64,000 bases of DNA, from contig CM077016.1 of the NCBI GenBank assembly GCA_039090855.1, positions 52,811,936 to 52,875,935 on the forward strand, given 5' to 3'. The position numbers and the translations under genes are program-made. The notes under the pieces were generated by a model. It did not search any database and had not been told where the DNA came from. It worked only from the letters and a program-made list of their open reading frames with translations. Below are positions 19,139 through 30,225 of this stretch, piece by piece (the stretch's first letter is position 1; each line of letters begins with the position of its first letter). Source of the DNA: Macrothele yani (Eukaryota > Arthropoda > Arachnida > Araneae > Macrothelidae).

Positions 19139-20375
19139 TCAATTTGGCTTTTGTCGAACTTGCTTAAGTCCTCTTCGTTTCCCATCCGAAGACGGTCGAT
19201 CGTTTGTTTTATCAAGCTGGCGTATGTTGCTAATTCTATTCAGGCACGAAGTTTGCGTAGGAGGCTTTTTCGAAGCCAACTAGTAGAAAATGAAGCTGCA
19301 TGCGAAAACCTGCTGTTTTTCACGAATGTTAGGCGGCTTAGTAAAGGAAAGTTTCTTGAAAGATTTTTTAATCTCTTGCCAGAAATAATCGAATTCCTAG
19401 ACGCAATGGGAGCAAATAAATCATGCTCAGCTGCAAGGTGCTACTTAGCTACAAAATTTAGCTTTTGTAACTAATCTCACAGGCTACATACACTACAACA
19501 CGTTCAGGCTTGAGTTGTAATGGAAAGGGAAGAGTGTTATAGATTTAGTGAGCTCGCTGAATACTTTCGAGTCAAAACTGCGCCTGCAACATATCACCTT
19601 GGTAAAGGAAATTTTAAAAGCTTTCCCAATCTGGAAAAACGCACAACACGTCAAACTGATTGCAATTTTGACGAATATGTCACAGATAGAATTTCTGATA
19701 ACAGAATTATTTTTTTTTATTGGAGATTTAACGACCACCGTGAGCAACTCAATGGGCTATAAGCAGTCGCCCGTCCCTAATTTAGGGTCATTGGTTCCAG
19801 GGAAGGAAGAGAGCCTGTGCCGTAAGACAAACACAACATTCATGCTTCACCGGGATTCGAACCCGGACCTCTTTTGGATGAATTATCAGAAGTCATCGCT
19901 TAGACCACTGCGCCACCGGGGCGGCAGAATTTTGCAGACGATTCGTAGACCTGAAAAACTTTTGGCACATTTTGAGCTTTATGTCATACATTTTTAGCAA
20001 ATGTGATATCGAAGAAGTTTCATCACAAACATTTCCTTTGCTTTCCTCTTCGATTCTTCAAATTTAGAATCAGAAATTGTGAAACTTTAATCTGACATAG
20101 TACTAAAGACAAGAGCGTCAGATAACACATTTTAGACTCTATTGTCAGTAGAAAAAAATCCCTGCTTAAGATTTGTTGCTTTGCGGCTGATTGTTTTCCT
20201 TGGATTCGCATATCACTGCGAAGCAACTTTTTTAGAAATGCAAATAATGAAGTCAAAATACAGGAGCTGCCTGACTGATGCACATTTGGAAGCGTGTCTC
20301 CGATTGTGCCTCACTGAATATGTGAGGACATGCAATGTCATGCATCAATATCTAAGAATTAAGTACTGTAAATGA
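19139..20375 (+). pseudogene. hAT transposase relic, ZBED/Buster-like
   Basis: The segment at about 19290-19420 reads LLFFTNVRRLSKGKFLERFF and LLPEIIEFLDAMG. This matches the wall around the WLSRGKVL motif of ZBED5-like and Buster-like hAT transposases. A middle part (19520-19710) continues the helical region. The end (20250-20372) gives SKYRSCLTDAHLEACLRLCL plus TEYV, the C-terminal hAT dimerisation tail. Frames change several times and a SINE (19710-19925) is inserted. The N-terminal BED finger and first catalytic Asp region are not seen; the relic begins where the 82-bp array ends. These proteins cut and paste hAT elements, and host-domesticated versions exist, but this copy is too damaged to be one. 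Confidence 0.75.
19710..19925 (-). mobile_element. tRNA-headed SINE in the hAT relic
   Basis: T-run, body ATTTAACGACCACCGTGAGC, B-box complement GGGATTCGAACCC, head complement ending CACCGGGGCGGC. Confidence 0.94.
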
Positions 20376-20735
20376 AGAATCTACATATAAGAAAAATTAT
20401 ACAATTTGTTGAAAAAATAGTGTTTGAGAAATAAAAAATGATTTAAATATTATTTTTCTGTATCTTGTTTTCAAACTTTCAAAACCACACGCACTAACAA
20501 AACACTCGTGATATAGGCTTATTCCTATTTAAATATGCATATGTCACTGCGATAAACTATGGTAGATCGCAGTAGAGAATGATAGCTTAAGGTAAGTCCT
20601 GGTTCCTCGAAGTTTGCCCCCCCCCCCTTGGCAAGGTTATTTAAAGACGGTAAGGTAGGTTTTAATGGAGGAATAGCTGCCATTGACTGATTGTCGTGAC
20701 GTAACGATCGAGCGTGATGCTCCCAAAGACGGCGT
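20376..20735. other. Unassigned spacer
   Basis: AT-rich with a short C-run near 20620. Nothing recognisable. Confidence 0.4.
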
Positions 20736-20966
20736 GCCGCCTCGGTGGCGCAGTGGTCTAAGCGATGGCTTCTGATCATTCGTCCGTAAGAGGTCCGGGT
20801 TCGAATCCCGGTGAGGCATGGGTGTTGTGTTTGTCTTACGGCACTGGCTCTCTCCCTTCCCTGGAACCAGTGACCCTAAATTAGGGACGGGCGACTGCTT
20901 ATAGCCCATTGAGTTGCTCACGGTGGTCGTTAAACCTCCAATCAAAAAAAAAAAAAAAAAAAAAAA
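20736..20966 (+). mobile_element. tRNA-headed SINE
   Basis: Head GCCGCCTCGGTGGCGCAGTG, where GCCTC can pair with GAGGC at the end of the tRNA-like part. B-box GGGTTCGAATCCC, poly-A of about 23. Confidence 0.95.
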
Positions 20967-21931
20967 GATGGCGTATCGACGAAAATTCGTAACTCGCTAT
21001 CACCCTGTCACCTCCGCCAGTGTACGCTCAAGTAACAAACTTTAGGTTTTTGCAATATGCAAAATATTTTAAGGCAGTTGTAATTTCGTTTTGTTTATAT
21101 TCAGTAATTTCCCACCACAAACACACGCATAAAGAGCATACTCATCGTAGATTTTAGATACAGAGACACTTATTTAGCTAATATAAAGCGAGGCCCACAA
21201 AACTGTCCAAATGGGTAATAGATACATGGATTATTAGCATTTTTAATACATTTCAAACAAAGTTTAAAGTTCAGATTGGAATAATTAAATTGTATATAAA
21301 ATTAAGTGGTAAAAGTGTATGATACTGCTTCGTAAACAAACAGCCAGAAAAGAAAAATATAGATCCCACGGGAACAGTTTTAGCAAGCCTCCGACATAAA
21401 CAAAAAAAAAGCACTCATTATTAAATACTTTGCCACATTACGGGGTGTATCAGTGTTATAGGATTTAGTACTGTGGGTGGGTGTGTCTCTGTCTTTTGTG
21501 ATACAAAATGAAAAACGTTGCTCCCGATCTGAGTGTGTCTTTCCGCTTTGTTTACATGCAACCTGATCACAACCAACGTGAAGGAGTGAAGGAAAGTAGT
21601 TCATGATAAATTTTAGGCATTTCTTTTTTAGAATGTTTCGTACTTTTGTTCTGGAAGTCATAAATTTTACGCGTTCGTTTTTTAGAATTTGTTATAATAG
21701 CCTGCCTTAGTGAGCTTAGATTTTGCAATAGCTTCCTCAAAATATGCCAACTGTACCCGAGTTATCGGTTACCGTTAGCAGCTTGTCCAAGTAATATTCT
21801 GTAATTAACTTTCACTTATTTTGCTACTTTTGAGGCTTTCTATTTCCGAACTTTCTTTCGATGTTGCTCTACTGTCCTCTTTGCTTTGGCAGTAATACTA
21901 AGGTGACAATCCTCCAAATACGTGGCGTAAG
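20967..21931. other. Unassigned spacer
   Basis: No domain, RNA gene or repeat recognised. Confidence 0.4.
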
Positions 21932-22050
21932 AAAATAAATAAATGCATCTCTCTTTCCACGTTCCAGATACGCATAGCAACCGAAAAATTGTTTTCCGCC
22001 ACCGCCGTGGAATTGAATCACGGATCTCTCGATATCTAGCCGAGCGCCGT
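21932..22050 (-). repeat. Second tRNA-like repeat family, left arm
   Basis: Reverse complement of 22163-22285. On the minus strand it carries GCTCGGCTAGATATCGAGAG, then a B-box-like GATTCAATTCC. This looks like a tRNA-derived retroposon different from the main SINE. Confidence 0.65.
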
Positions 22051-22156
22051 TAATGCCCACCAGATGGAGACGTCTCAGTAGCTGAGCCCATCTTACGGAT
22101 TTATGATGTCAGAAGCTGACTTAAAAATACACATAGCATCGTGGATTGTTGGCCAC

Positions 22157-22285
22157 CATGGTGTAAAGCTAACGCGCTCGGCTAGATATCGAGAGATCCG
22201 TGATTCAATTCCACGGCGGCGGCTGAAAACAATTTTTCGGTTGCTATGTGTTTCTGGAACGTGGAAAGAGCAATGTATTTATTTA
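22157..22285 (+). repeat. Second tRNA-like repeat family, right arm
   Basis: Contains GTGTAAAGCTAACGCGCTCG (A-box-like), GATTCAATTCCACGG (B-box-like) and the body CAATTTTTCGGTTGCTATGT. With the left arm it forms an inverted repeat with a spacer of roughly 110 bp. Confidence 0.65.
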
Positions 22286-22376
22286 AATACTAAGGTTCTT
22301 CTCCTAGTGTACACTTTTATAAGTTTCTCGTGTGCTTCAGGATATTTTTCAGCCAGTAACTGACAAAAAGATTTCA

Positions 22377-22607
22377 TTACATGCGGTGTTTCTGGTAGCT
22401 TGTCTGGTAGTCTTTTTGGTGGCCTTTCTCAGCGAAATGTTCAGAGCATGCAGTTGCATTCGAAAAATTTATTTTATTTAATCTTCTGCATTTGATGAGC
22501 CATTCCTTTCTCTTGGTATGATCTTTAAGAAAACTGTGGAAAATAATTCCTTTCCCTTTCGTGTTCTGATTTCTATTTTTGCATATGGTCACTGCACAAT
22601 TTGGCAT
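22377..22607 (-). CDS. THAP-domain reading frame, possible exon
   Basis: From the internal ATG at 22607 the frame begins MPNCAVTICKNRN and has the THAP zinc-binding pattern: C-x4-C at residues 4 and 9, a conserved Trp in KEWL, then CSEHF (C-x2-H) at about residues 56-60. THAP domains bind DNA and occur in P-type transposases and in host regulators. The frame stops about 75 residues in, without the AVPTIF-type box, so it is either a first exon, with the rest not identified downstream, or a relic of a P-like element. It is separate from the THAP/P gene at 34.6-37.6 kb. The start was chosen because THAP domains lie at the extreme N-terminus. No introns could be verified. Confidence 0.6.
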   Translation of the reverse strand: MPNCAVTICKNRNQNTKGKGIIFHSFLKDHTKRKEWLIKCRRLNKINFSNATACSEHFAEKGHQKDYQTSYQKHRM

Positions 22608-22956
22608 TATGACGTTAGGAAAATGCCAAGAATATCCAACACAAGAAGTCACAATACAAACATCGCGCTTCATGATGGTAATATACTAGAATAACTCAAA
22701 TAATATAGCTTTTTACTTTTTTTTTAAATATCGTACATAGACGGTGAGGTTCTCATTTCATAACTATTGAATAATTATATTAATACAACTAGAATTACTA
22801 AATTAATATAACAATTATAACTAGATAAATATAGCAAGAATAAATAAGTTAATGCAACCCCTTGAATACAACTGACCTCAATAAACACGACACGAGTGCA
22901 AGAAAGTGGAAGATTGGAGCCGAGACATGTTTACATCTGCGGTTGAATCGCACTCG

Positions 22957-23171
22957 GCCGGGTGGCGCAGTGGTCTAAGGTGCTGGCCTCTGATCATTCG
23001 TCCGTCTGGGGTCCGGGTTCGAATCCCGGTGAGGCATGGATGTTATGTTTGTCTTACGGCACTGGTTCTCTCCCTTCCCTGGAACCAGTGACCCTAAATT
23101 AGGGACGGGCGACTGCTTATAGCCCATTGAGTTGCTCATGGTGGTCGTTAAACCTCCAATCAAAAAAAAAA
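22957..23171 (+). mobile_element. tRNA-headed SINE with 11-bp target duplication
   Basis: Flanked by AATCGCACTCG (22946-22956 and 23170-23180). The head GCCGGGTGGCGCAGTGGTCT lacks the usual CCCC. The exact duplication points to a recent insertion. Confidence 0.95.
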
Positions 23172-23260
23172 TCGCACTCGATAATGATGACATGCTCAAA
23201 TCACCGATTTTTTTTTTAGAGCCGCGCATCGCTGTTATGACCACCCCTGCTCCTTGGCTT

Positions 23261-23311
23261 ATTCTAACCTCCAAAGCCGATGCCAGAAGATACAGCGCAA
23301 GGAGGTTAGAA
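23261..23311. repeat. Short inverted repeat, TTCTAACCTCC type
   Basis: ATTCTAACCTCC and GGAGGTTAGAA face each other 28 bp apart. The same motif is found at 38911-38953 and 40850, so a small palindromic repeat family is likely. Confidence 0.6.
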
Positions 23312-23343
23312 CAATACTTCTGGAGATGCCCTGAGTCTCTTAA

Positions 23344-25588
23344 CACGTTCGCTGCGGCCGTACTATATCAGCGGCAAGCACGCTATGCGAGAGGTGCGGG
23401 TATGACACCCGTGCAAATCTCCCACGACGCCACAAGGCGTCACGCGGCACCACGATTGAGCTTTTATGCGTTTGGACCAACCAGCCATGTGTTCGCATCT
23501 CATACGTAGCTTTGCATGACTTAGCAATTCTAAATACGAGAAAATTTATCCATAATTGATATTCGTAATTATAATTCTGCCAGCAATAAAATATTATTCC
23601 GATACTGCAGTAGACATTTACTGGATACATATTTCGAACATTGGTGCATGTAAAACAAGAGAAATAATACTTACAAATGCCAAAGAATTCCATAAATAGT
23701 GCCATGATGCATAACTGTATAAATACAAAATCCAAACATTTTGATTTGGGTAGGGTAAAAAATCCCACACTCACACAAACATGCAGTTCGACTTGGAGCA
23801 TACTTTTTATTAGCAAAATAGGAAGACAAAATATTTATCCCTTATCTACGATGGCACTGGGTGCAGTAATAGAGAGTGTCCCTGCGAATCTTTTTGGCAG
23901 AGCACATTTTGCGTCGTCTCCTCAAAAAACGTCCTTTTTTTTTTTTTTTTTTTTTTTGACTGGAAGATGGCCAATTACTTTTAATGATTTAGATGTCTTC
24001 GCTCGAAGTTGATGGCTCTTGATTCAGAAGTTGACGTACAATGGATAGCCGAAAATCGTATCGTAGAGGCTTATCTTCTTCCCTGAGAATTTATTATACA
24101 AGTTGTGGGAAGTGATTTTCATCATATGAAATATATGTATTCCTAGCTTCTTGTACCATCTTATGGTTTTCCTTTCACAAGGATAGTACGCTAGCATTTG
24201 ATCTTGACGATCTATCCCTGACATAAATGTATCATAGTTGATAATAGCCTTTGGTTTTTCTTTTATCTGTCCCCTTTTATTTACAGTTTGAACTAACTCG
24301 TCCTCAAACTCCGTGGTAATGAAGAGAACATCCCTTTTATCTTTCCACTTGCACACTGCAACAGCATTGGAATATTGGCATTTCCGTTCCCCCTTCAAAA
24401 GTTTAGCTTTCGTGACATCCTTAGGAAGATCTCGTCGGTCTGCACGGAGAGTTGCAGTGCAATAAGTGTCATTGTTCAACAGCTGCAATTCAAGATTGTA
24501 ACTATTATAAAAATTATCCATATAAATAGCATGACCAACATTTAACTTCCCTTCCATCAATTTTAAAACTACATTAGCAGCATGACCTTTCCCCCTCAGG
24601 GAATCCAGTTGCCCTGTGTAAACCAAAGCTTTTAGAATCATATCATTTGGTACCGTTAGCATTAAAAGGTTCACCCCATATTTATGACGTTTTTCTTTCA
24701 TGTACTGTTCGAAAATCAAACGACCTCTCCATAAAACAATTGATTCATCAATCGTAAGTTCTTTTCCATGCGTGGTAGTATATGCTCTCTATGGTATCAT
24801 TAAATAAATCCAGTAAAAGCATTATTTTTGCAAGGCGGTTGGTTGTAATCGCTTCGCCAGGTTGAGGATTTCTTGAAAAATGAAGGCACCGCATGATCAG
24901 AAGGAATCGATTCCTGCTCATATTTGAAGAAAAGTAGTCCATTTTGAATAATGGATCTGTTTTTCAGTAATCTTGGAGATGGGGCATTTGTACAATGCCC
25001 ATACGAAACAAAACGCCCAGAAAAACTTTCATCTCATCTACCGACACATCCTTCCATTCATTTATTCGTGAGCCTTCAGTAACTCCCGAGATAAACCCTT
25101 CTACAGCATATGCATTACTTTCCCTAACTAATAGATCGTAAAATTCCTCATTTGCTAAAAAGATTAAAAATATCGATTGGCTCAGTTCCTATCATATTAA
25201 TTTTCAGTCCTGGTACACCAGTGAACGGAATTCTTCTCTTGATGTCGGGATCATCACACAAATGTGTAGCCAAAATCCGTTGAGGCGGAGTATGAGAAAG
25301 AACGCGGCATTCTTCATTCTCACTTTCACTGCTGGTTGTACTACAGCTAGAAAAAGAATACGTTTCTGTACTTGATGACAGATTATCGGCATCATCTCCT
25401 ATTTTCATGGAAGAATGTGCCCGCCGAGGAACTTTTGGTTGAGGAGGGAACGACGATAGCGCGTCCGAATATATCCATTGTTTCCGCAAAACTAAGTATT
25501 GAACAGGAACGAAGCGTCGGGGTAGACTTTGGGACTAAGTCTACCCAAGAGCAAAATGCCAAAAATGCTTTTGTTATTACTTATTATA
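23344..25588 (-). mobile_element. piggyBac-type transposon (left end to insertion point)
   Basis: TTAA at 23340-23343, the piggyBac target, is followed by CACGTTCGCTGCGGCCGTAC. A subterminal palindrome GACGCCACAAGGCGTC is at 23434-23449. The transposase relic follows in the expected orientation. The right part is interrupted at 25588 by the Tc1-like element and the other end is not certain; a candidate lies at 37893. Confidence 0.65.
23842..25489 (-). pseudogene. piggyBac-type transposase, frameshifted
   Basis: The N-terminal acidic region and the family signature FTGVPGLKINMIGTEPIDIF, followed by NLF, lie at 25148-25230. The middle part carries KTDPLFKMDYFSSNMSRNRF at about 24885-24945. The catalytic region has HAIYMDNFYNSYNL (Asp in YMDNFYNS) and NYDTFMSGIDRQDQML (Asp in GIDRQDQ), 24024-24719. 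The C-terminal cysteine-rich finger (MCSAKKIRRDTLYYCTQC) is at 23842-23905, after a T-run. At least four breaks (near 25148, 24960, 24745 and 24020) make it inactive. The span of about 550 codons fits the usual 550-600. It would excise precisely at TTAA. Neighbouring repeats show no sign of host use. Confidence 0.88.
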
Positions 25589-27016
25589 CACTGACGGAAA
25601 AAAAATCCCAACACCAAGAAGGGGTTGTGTTAGATAAACGACAGTTGGTAGACGGTGAGAGTACATCTGTAAGATGACGTCTATGCAAATTTCGCGCTCG
25701 GCGCATACGTGTGGCGCTAGTAGCGCCCCTCGGAACATGCAAAGCAGGTTTGCTGTAAATACGCGCTCTAACGTTCGTGAGCGTTAGTTATCGTTGAGAT
25801 TCGACGCAGGGTGTTGATGTTAGTCGAGAATGCCTTTAAGAAGACGAAGAAGCCATTATCAACAGCTCACGGAGTTTGAACGAGGTCGTGTAATAGAGCT
25901 ACGAGAAGGTGGATTTTCTTTCCGCAATATTGCAGAACGACTTGGCAGGAATGTAGCCACTGTGCATGGTTGTTGGCAGCGGTGGTCAAGGGAAGGTACT
26001 GCCTCAAGAAGACCAGGTTCCGGCCGTCCACGTGGCACTACTGAGAAGGAAGACCGCCGTGTACGGTGTATGGCCGTAGCGCATCGTACTGCGTCTGCGG
26101 CAGCAATTCGAGCTGCAGTTGACACCACAGTGACACAACGAACTGTTACAAATCGGTTACTTGAAGGACAGCTCCGAGCCAGACGCCCTGTATCGTGCAT
26201 TCCACTTACTCCAAACCACTGCCGTTTGCGCCGTCACTGGTGTCAAGCTAGAGCTCATTGGAGGACGGAGTGGAGATCTGTTGTGTTTTCTGATGAAAGC
26301 CGGTTCTGCCTGGGTGCCAGTGATGGCCGTGGGTTGGTTAGAAGGAGGCCAGGTGAGCGCCTGTAACCAACCTGTCTGCGGCCGAGACACACTGGACCTA
26401 CACCTGGAGTTATGGTCTGGGGAGCAATTTCCTATGACAGCAGGAGCACTCTCGTGGTTATCCCACGCACCCTGACGGCACAGTTGTACGTCGGTCTGGT
26501 GATTCGACCTGTTGTGCTGCCATTCATAAACAGCATTCCAGGTGGTGTTTTCCAACTGGATAACGCTCGTCCGCATACCGCTGTTGTAACCCAACATGCT
26601 GTACAGAGTGTCGACATGTTGCCGTGGCCTGCTAGATCACCAGATCTTTCACCAATCGAGCACGTATGGGACATCATTGGACGACAACTCCAGCGTCACC
26701 CCCAACCAGCATTAACCGTCCCTGTATTGACCGACCAAGTGCAACAGGCATGGAACTCCATTCCACAAACTGACATCCAGCACCTGTACGACACAATGCA
26801 TGAACGTTTGCGTGCTTGCATTCAACATTCTGGCGGTTACACCGGTTATTAATGTACCAGCATTTCACATTTAAAATGGCTCTTCTCGCGCTTACAATAA
26901 GCTGTGATCTTGAAACCTTAATCGATTAAATATGTTAACTATACGAATGTATTGCCGCCATTTCATTCCTCTACAACTATTTTTTCGTGGTGTTGGGATT
27001 TTTTTTTCCGTCAGTG
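25589..27016 (+). mobile_element. Tc1-like transposon, nearly intact
   Basis: TA duplications at 25587-25588 and 27017-27018. Ends CACTGACGGAAAAAAAATCC and GGATTTTTTTTTCCGTCAGT (within the right end) are inverted repeats of about 28 bp. 1428 bp. Inserted into the piggyBac relic, so it is younger than that element. Confidence 0.93.
25830..26852 (+). pseudogene. Tc1-type transposase with one in-frame stop
   Basis: One continuous frame from ATG 25830 to the stop at 26850-26852, 340 codons, interrupted only by TAA at 26364-26366. The order is complete: first helix-turn-helix (FSFRNIAERLGRNVATVHG, about residues 30-50), GRPRG hook, second helix-turn-helix (TVTQRTVTNRLLEG), and first catalytic Asp in FSDESRFCLG. 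The stop follows RPGERL, then come MVWGAISY, the second Asp in FQLDNARPHTAVV, and Glu in SPIEHVWD. The C-terminus SGGYTGY is standard. By my count 32 residues separate the second Asp and the Glu, versus 34 in classical Tc1. The downstream frame beginning at 26412 is the same frame after the stop. Length equals the family norm. Confidence in the identity is very high. Confidence 0.93.
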
Positions 27017-27018
27017 TA

Positions 27019-28257
27019 TTTATTTAGTTTTTCACAAATAAAGTGGAAGAAAATCTCATAATTAAAGGTAATGCTGGACAATTTATTTGAAAAATTACCT
27101 TATGTCCAACATTTCCTTTCAATCGTATTATCTGGGAATGAAAAGTGAGACTCGAAATCATGAGTCTCACAGATTGACATGCAAGTACAACTGCAGCAAA
27201 AGGAAAGTTATTTACAGCTCTGTGGCGTCTGTGGGGATGGACCAGAGACTAGTTTCAAACGAAAGCGGAAGCCGCTGATTGGTTGCTACTTGTTCGAGGT
27301 ATTGGGGTCTCGGCTCTTGGCCGTAGCGTAGAGAAAGCCAGTGATCAAGGCTCACGGGTTTGTTTTAATGGTTGTGTTGTCAGTGTTATGTGTTTAATTT
27401 TCATTTTTTAAGCGAGAAATGTGCAAACAAGGAGCTTATGATTCTTCTGATCCAGTTAAGTATTTACTGGAAAATCCGCTGTCTACTTTGTCTTGCGAAA
27501 AGAAATGTGAGTCTATCTATCTTTGTGGTCTAAGTTTAAGTTATACAAAATGGAAATCATTAGCTTTTTTTTTTTTTTTTTTTTTTGTTTTCAGGATCGA
27601 TTTGGCAACAGTTAAATTTGCCAACAGTTTGATCTGTGATTAGGTTTCACAAGTTAAGAAAAATTGCATTTATGTAGCAGAAGTTTTTCAAAGATATAGT
27701 ACAGCAAACAATGACAATGGAAATCAATATGTTGGTACTAAAATTAAAATATTTACATGAATATAGTACGCGTTTTAATAGCGTGCTATATACACATTAG
27801 TTTAACTGAAAAAATGCTAAAAAAATGTTTAGTCTCCCCAACACAGAGCACCACGCTTCACCACTGGTATTGAAGTGAACATGGGTTTCTTTGAAATCCC
27901 TTTAGCCACCTCAATAAGCCAACCTGTGACGTATAAACTATAAGTAGCAAATGCTTTTTATTGCCACTCAAGCATTTACTTATTGATATCTGCCTTCACC
28001 GCAAAACCAGTGACGTTCAAAGGAAAATAAACATTGCAGTGAAAAGCGCGCGCTGTGTTAAGTCTATGGGAAGTCAACTTACTTTCCCTTCCGTAAACAA
28101 TGTGGGAAAAAATCCGCTATCCCAAAACCGCAGTCACTTTTATAGACAGTTGGAGACAAGGAGGTTAGTTGGAGACTCATTCTCATTGCCAGTAACAAAA
28201 CAGATAACTCTCTTCAAGTGCCGAAGGTTTTAGCAAGCGAAATATGAAGGCATAATT
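27019..28257. other. Spacer, probably containing remaining piggyBac flank
   Basis: AT-rich, with a T-run at 27566-27586. No coding signature. A TTAA-adjacent GCGCGCTGTGTTAA at about 28047-28060 is a weak candidate terminus and I do not assert it. Confidence 0.4.
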
Positions 28258-28322
28258 ACAACGCCGTTCGATGTCGTCGACACCTGGGCTATAGCGTCTA
28301 AAAGGGGAAATGTGCCGTGCGA
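28258..28322. repeat. Terminal-type repeat related to the ends of the P-like block
   Basis: ACGCCGTTCGATGTCG, CCTGGGCTATAGCGTCTAAA and AAATGTGCCGTGCG match, in inverted orientation, the stretch at 37800-37872. They partly match 32311-32350. This could be a solo or older end of the same family. Confidence 0.65.
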
Positions 28323-28699
28323 ACTCAAAAACTGCGTTCGAAATATGTCCCACGCCGCATCGCGGTGGTGCAGACGGCGTCTGTGTCAGAGAATGTGTGT
28401 AGTGATGTGCAATGTAACCCAAACAATGGGGGGTGAATTAGGATGTAACTGTGCGATTTTCTTAAGTGTGCGATTATGGAAACACCTTTTACGGTTCAAT
28501 GAAACGTCTTAAGTCTGCCGCAGAGTGCAGCGTCGTCAATGTAATTTAAAATATAATTCTACGTGATTTAAATTGATATGCAACCTCCTCGAAGAATGCC
28601 TACCAAAACGATAACAAATTGCGTGAATGTGGCAAGTAAAGACGTGCTGTTTGGAAAATTTAAATATATCACTCCGTAGCGGCTAGTGGTAAGCTGAGA

Positions 28700-28920
28700 T
28701 TTTTTTTTTTTTGATTGAAGGTTTAACGACCACCGTGAGCAACTCAATGGGCTATAAGCAGTCGCCCGTCCCTAATTTAGGGTCACTGGTTCCAGGGAAG
28801 TGAGAGAGCCAGTGCCGTAAGACAAACACAACATCCATGCCTCACCGGGATTCGAACCCGGACCCCTTACGGACGAATGATCAGAGGCCATCGCTTAGAC
28901 CACTGCGCCACCGGGGCGGC
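28700..28920 (-). mobile_element. tRNA-headed SINE with 11-bp target duplication
   Basis: TAAGCTGAGAT at 28690-28700 and 28921-28931 flank the element. T-run, body, and head complement ending CCACCGGGGCGGC. Confidence 0.95.
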
Positions 28921-29312
28921 TAAGCTGAGATGGAGGGGCTGCATTCAAATTTTGTAGATATCACTTCGAAAGCTAAGTTACTGAACCTGCTGATGCTGTC
29001 CCTTTAATAATAATTTATATATATACTCGTAGAAATGAATATTTAGTTTTTATATTTAGCAACTGACAGGGAAATTCTAGAGATAACCGATACCTGAATT
29101 AGGGAACAGATATCAAGGAGTGGCCATATTTATGAAGAAAATAATCGGCGTATAAAACTTGGTTTGATGCATTATTTCTTAAAAGAAAAGTGTTTAGCAT
29201 ATTTTGTAGTCACAAATCATTTTAATATGAACTTCCGAATCGTAGTGCTATCCAGTATTTTCGTGTATATTTCCTCATTGTTTACCTTGTGGAGAGGTAC
29301 CCATGCATACAG

Positions 29313-30085
29313 CATACACCGGGTACTGGCCTCCCGGTAATAAATAAGGTTGTCTTCCTCCCCCTTTCTACTTCGCTTCCGTGTCACTTCCTATTGGGAT
29401 TGGGCGCTCTAGCCTAAATATCCTAGCTTCCTATTTGTAAGGGTTGTTTAAGACCTGGGGTCAGACACTCCTTCCTAAAATCATTTACATATGATCTGAT
29501 CTGATCTGATGGGCACATTAAGCCGTCGAACCCCGGGTACTGCCCCCCCCGGTAGTAAATAAGGGCGTCTTCTACCTCGCTTCCGTATGACTTTCCTATC
29601 GGGCACTCTAGCCCAAATCTCCTAGCTTCCTATTTCTAAGGGTTGTTTAAGACCTGGGGTCAGACACTCCCTTCCTAAAATCATCTACATATGATCTGAT
29701 CTGATGGGCACATTAAGCCGTCGGACCCCGGGTACTGGCCCCCCGGTAATAAATAAGGGCGTCTTCTACCTCGCTTCCGTGTGACTTTCCTATCGGGCAC
29801 TCTAGCCCAAATCTCCTAGCTTCCTATTTCTAAGGGTTGTTTAAGACCTGGGGTCCGACACTCCCTTCCTAAAATCCTCTACATATGATCTGATCTGATG
29901 GGCACATTAAGCCGTCGGACCCCGGGTACTGGTTCCCCGGTAGTAAATAAGGGCGTCTTCTACCTCGATTCCGTGTGACTTTCCTATCGGACACTCTAGC
30001 CCAAATCTCCTATAGCTTCCTATTTCTAAGGGTTGTTTAAGACCTGTGGTCAGACACTCCCTTCCTAAAATCCTCTACATTTGAT
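29313..30085. repeat. Tandem array of about 195-bp units, four copies
   Basis: GGGCACATTAAGCCGTCG begins units at 29511, 29706 and 29900. A diverged partial unit precedes them from about 29313. Each unit contains GGGTACTGG, CCCCGGTAATAAATAAGGGC, TTGTTTAAGACCTGGGGTCA and TATGATCTGATCTGATG. The sub-repeat GATCTGATCTGAT varies in number. No coding sense found. Confidence 0.88.
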
Positions 30086-30225
30086 CATCCCCACGCATAC
30101 ACCATTGCACAGCAAAGAAATTAGTTCCACATACATTCCATGCAGGACCCTTATTCTAACGATCTTAACATGATGCTAACGATCCTAACATGACGCTCAT
30201 TACTTAGTTCATCCTTCCAGTTGTT

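Noticed and set aside
28038..28060. Right end of the piggyBac element at GCGCGCTGTGTTAA
   Set aside because: Similarity to the left end beyond TTAACAC is poor. The candidate at 37893 matches better, though it is also unproven.
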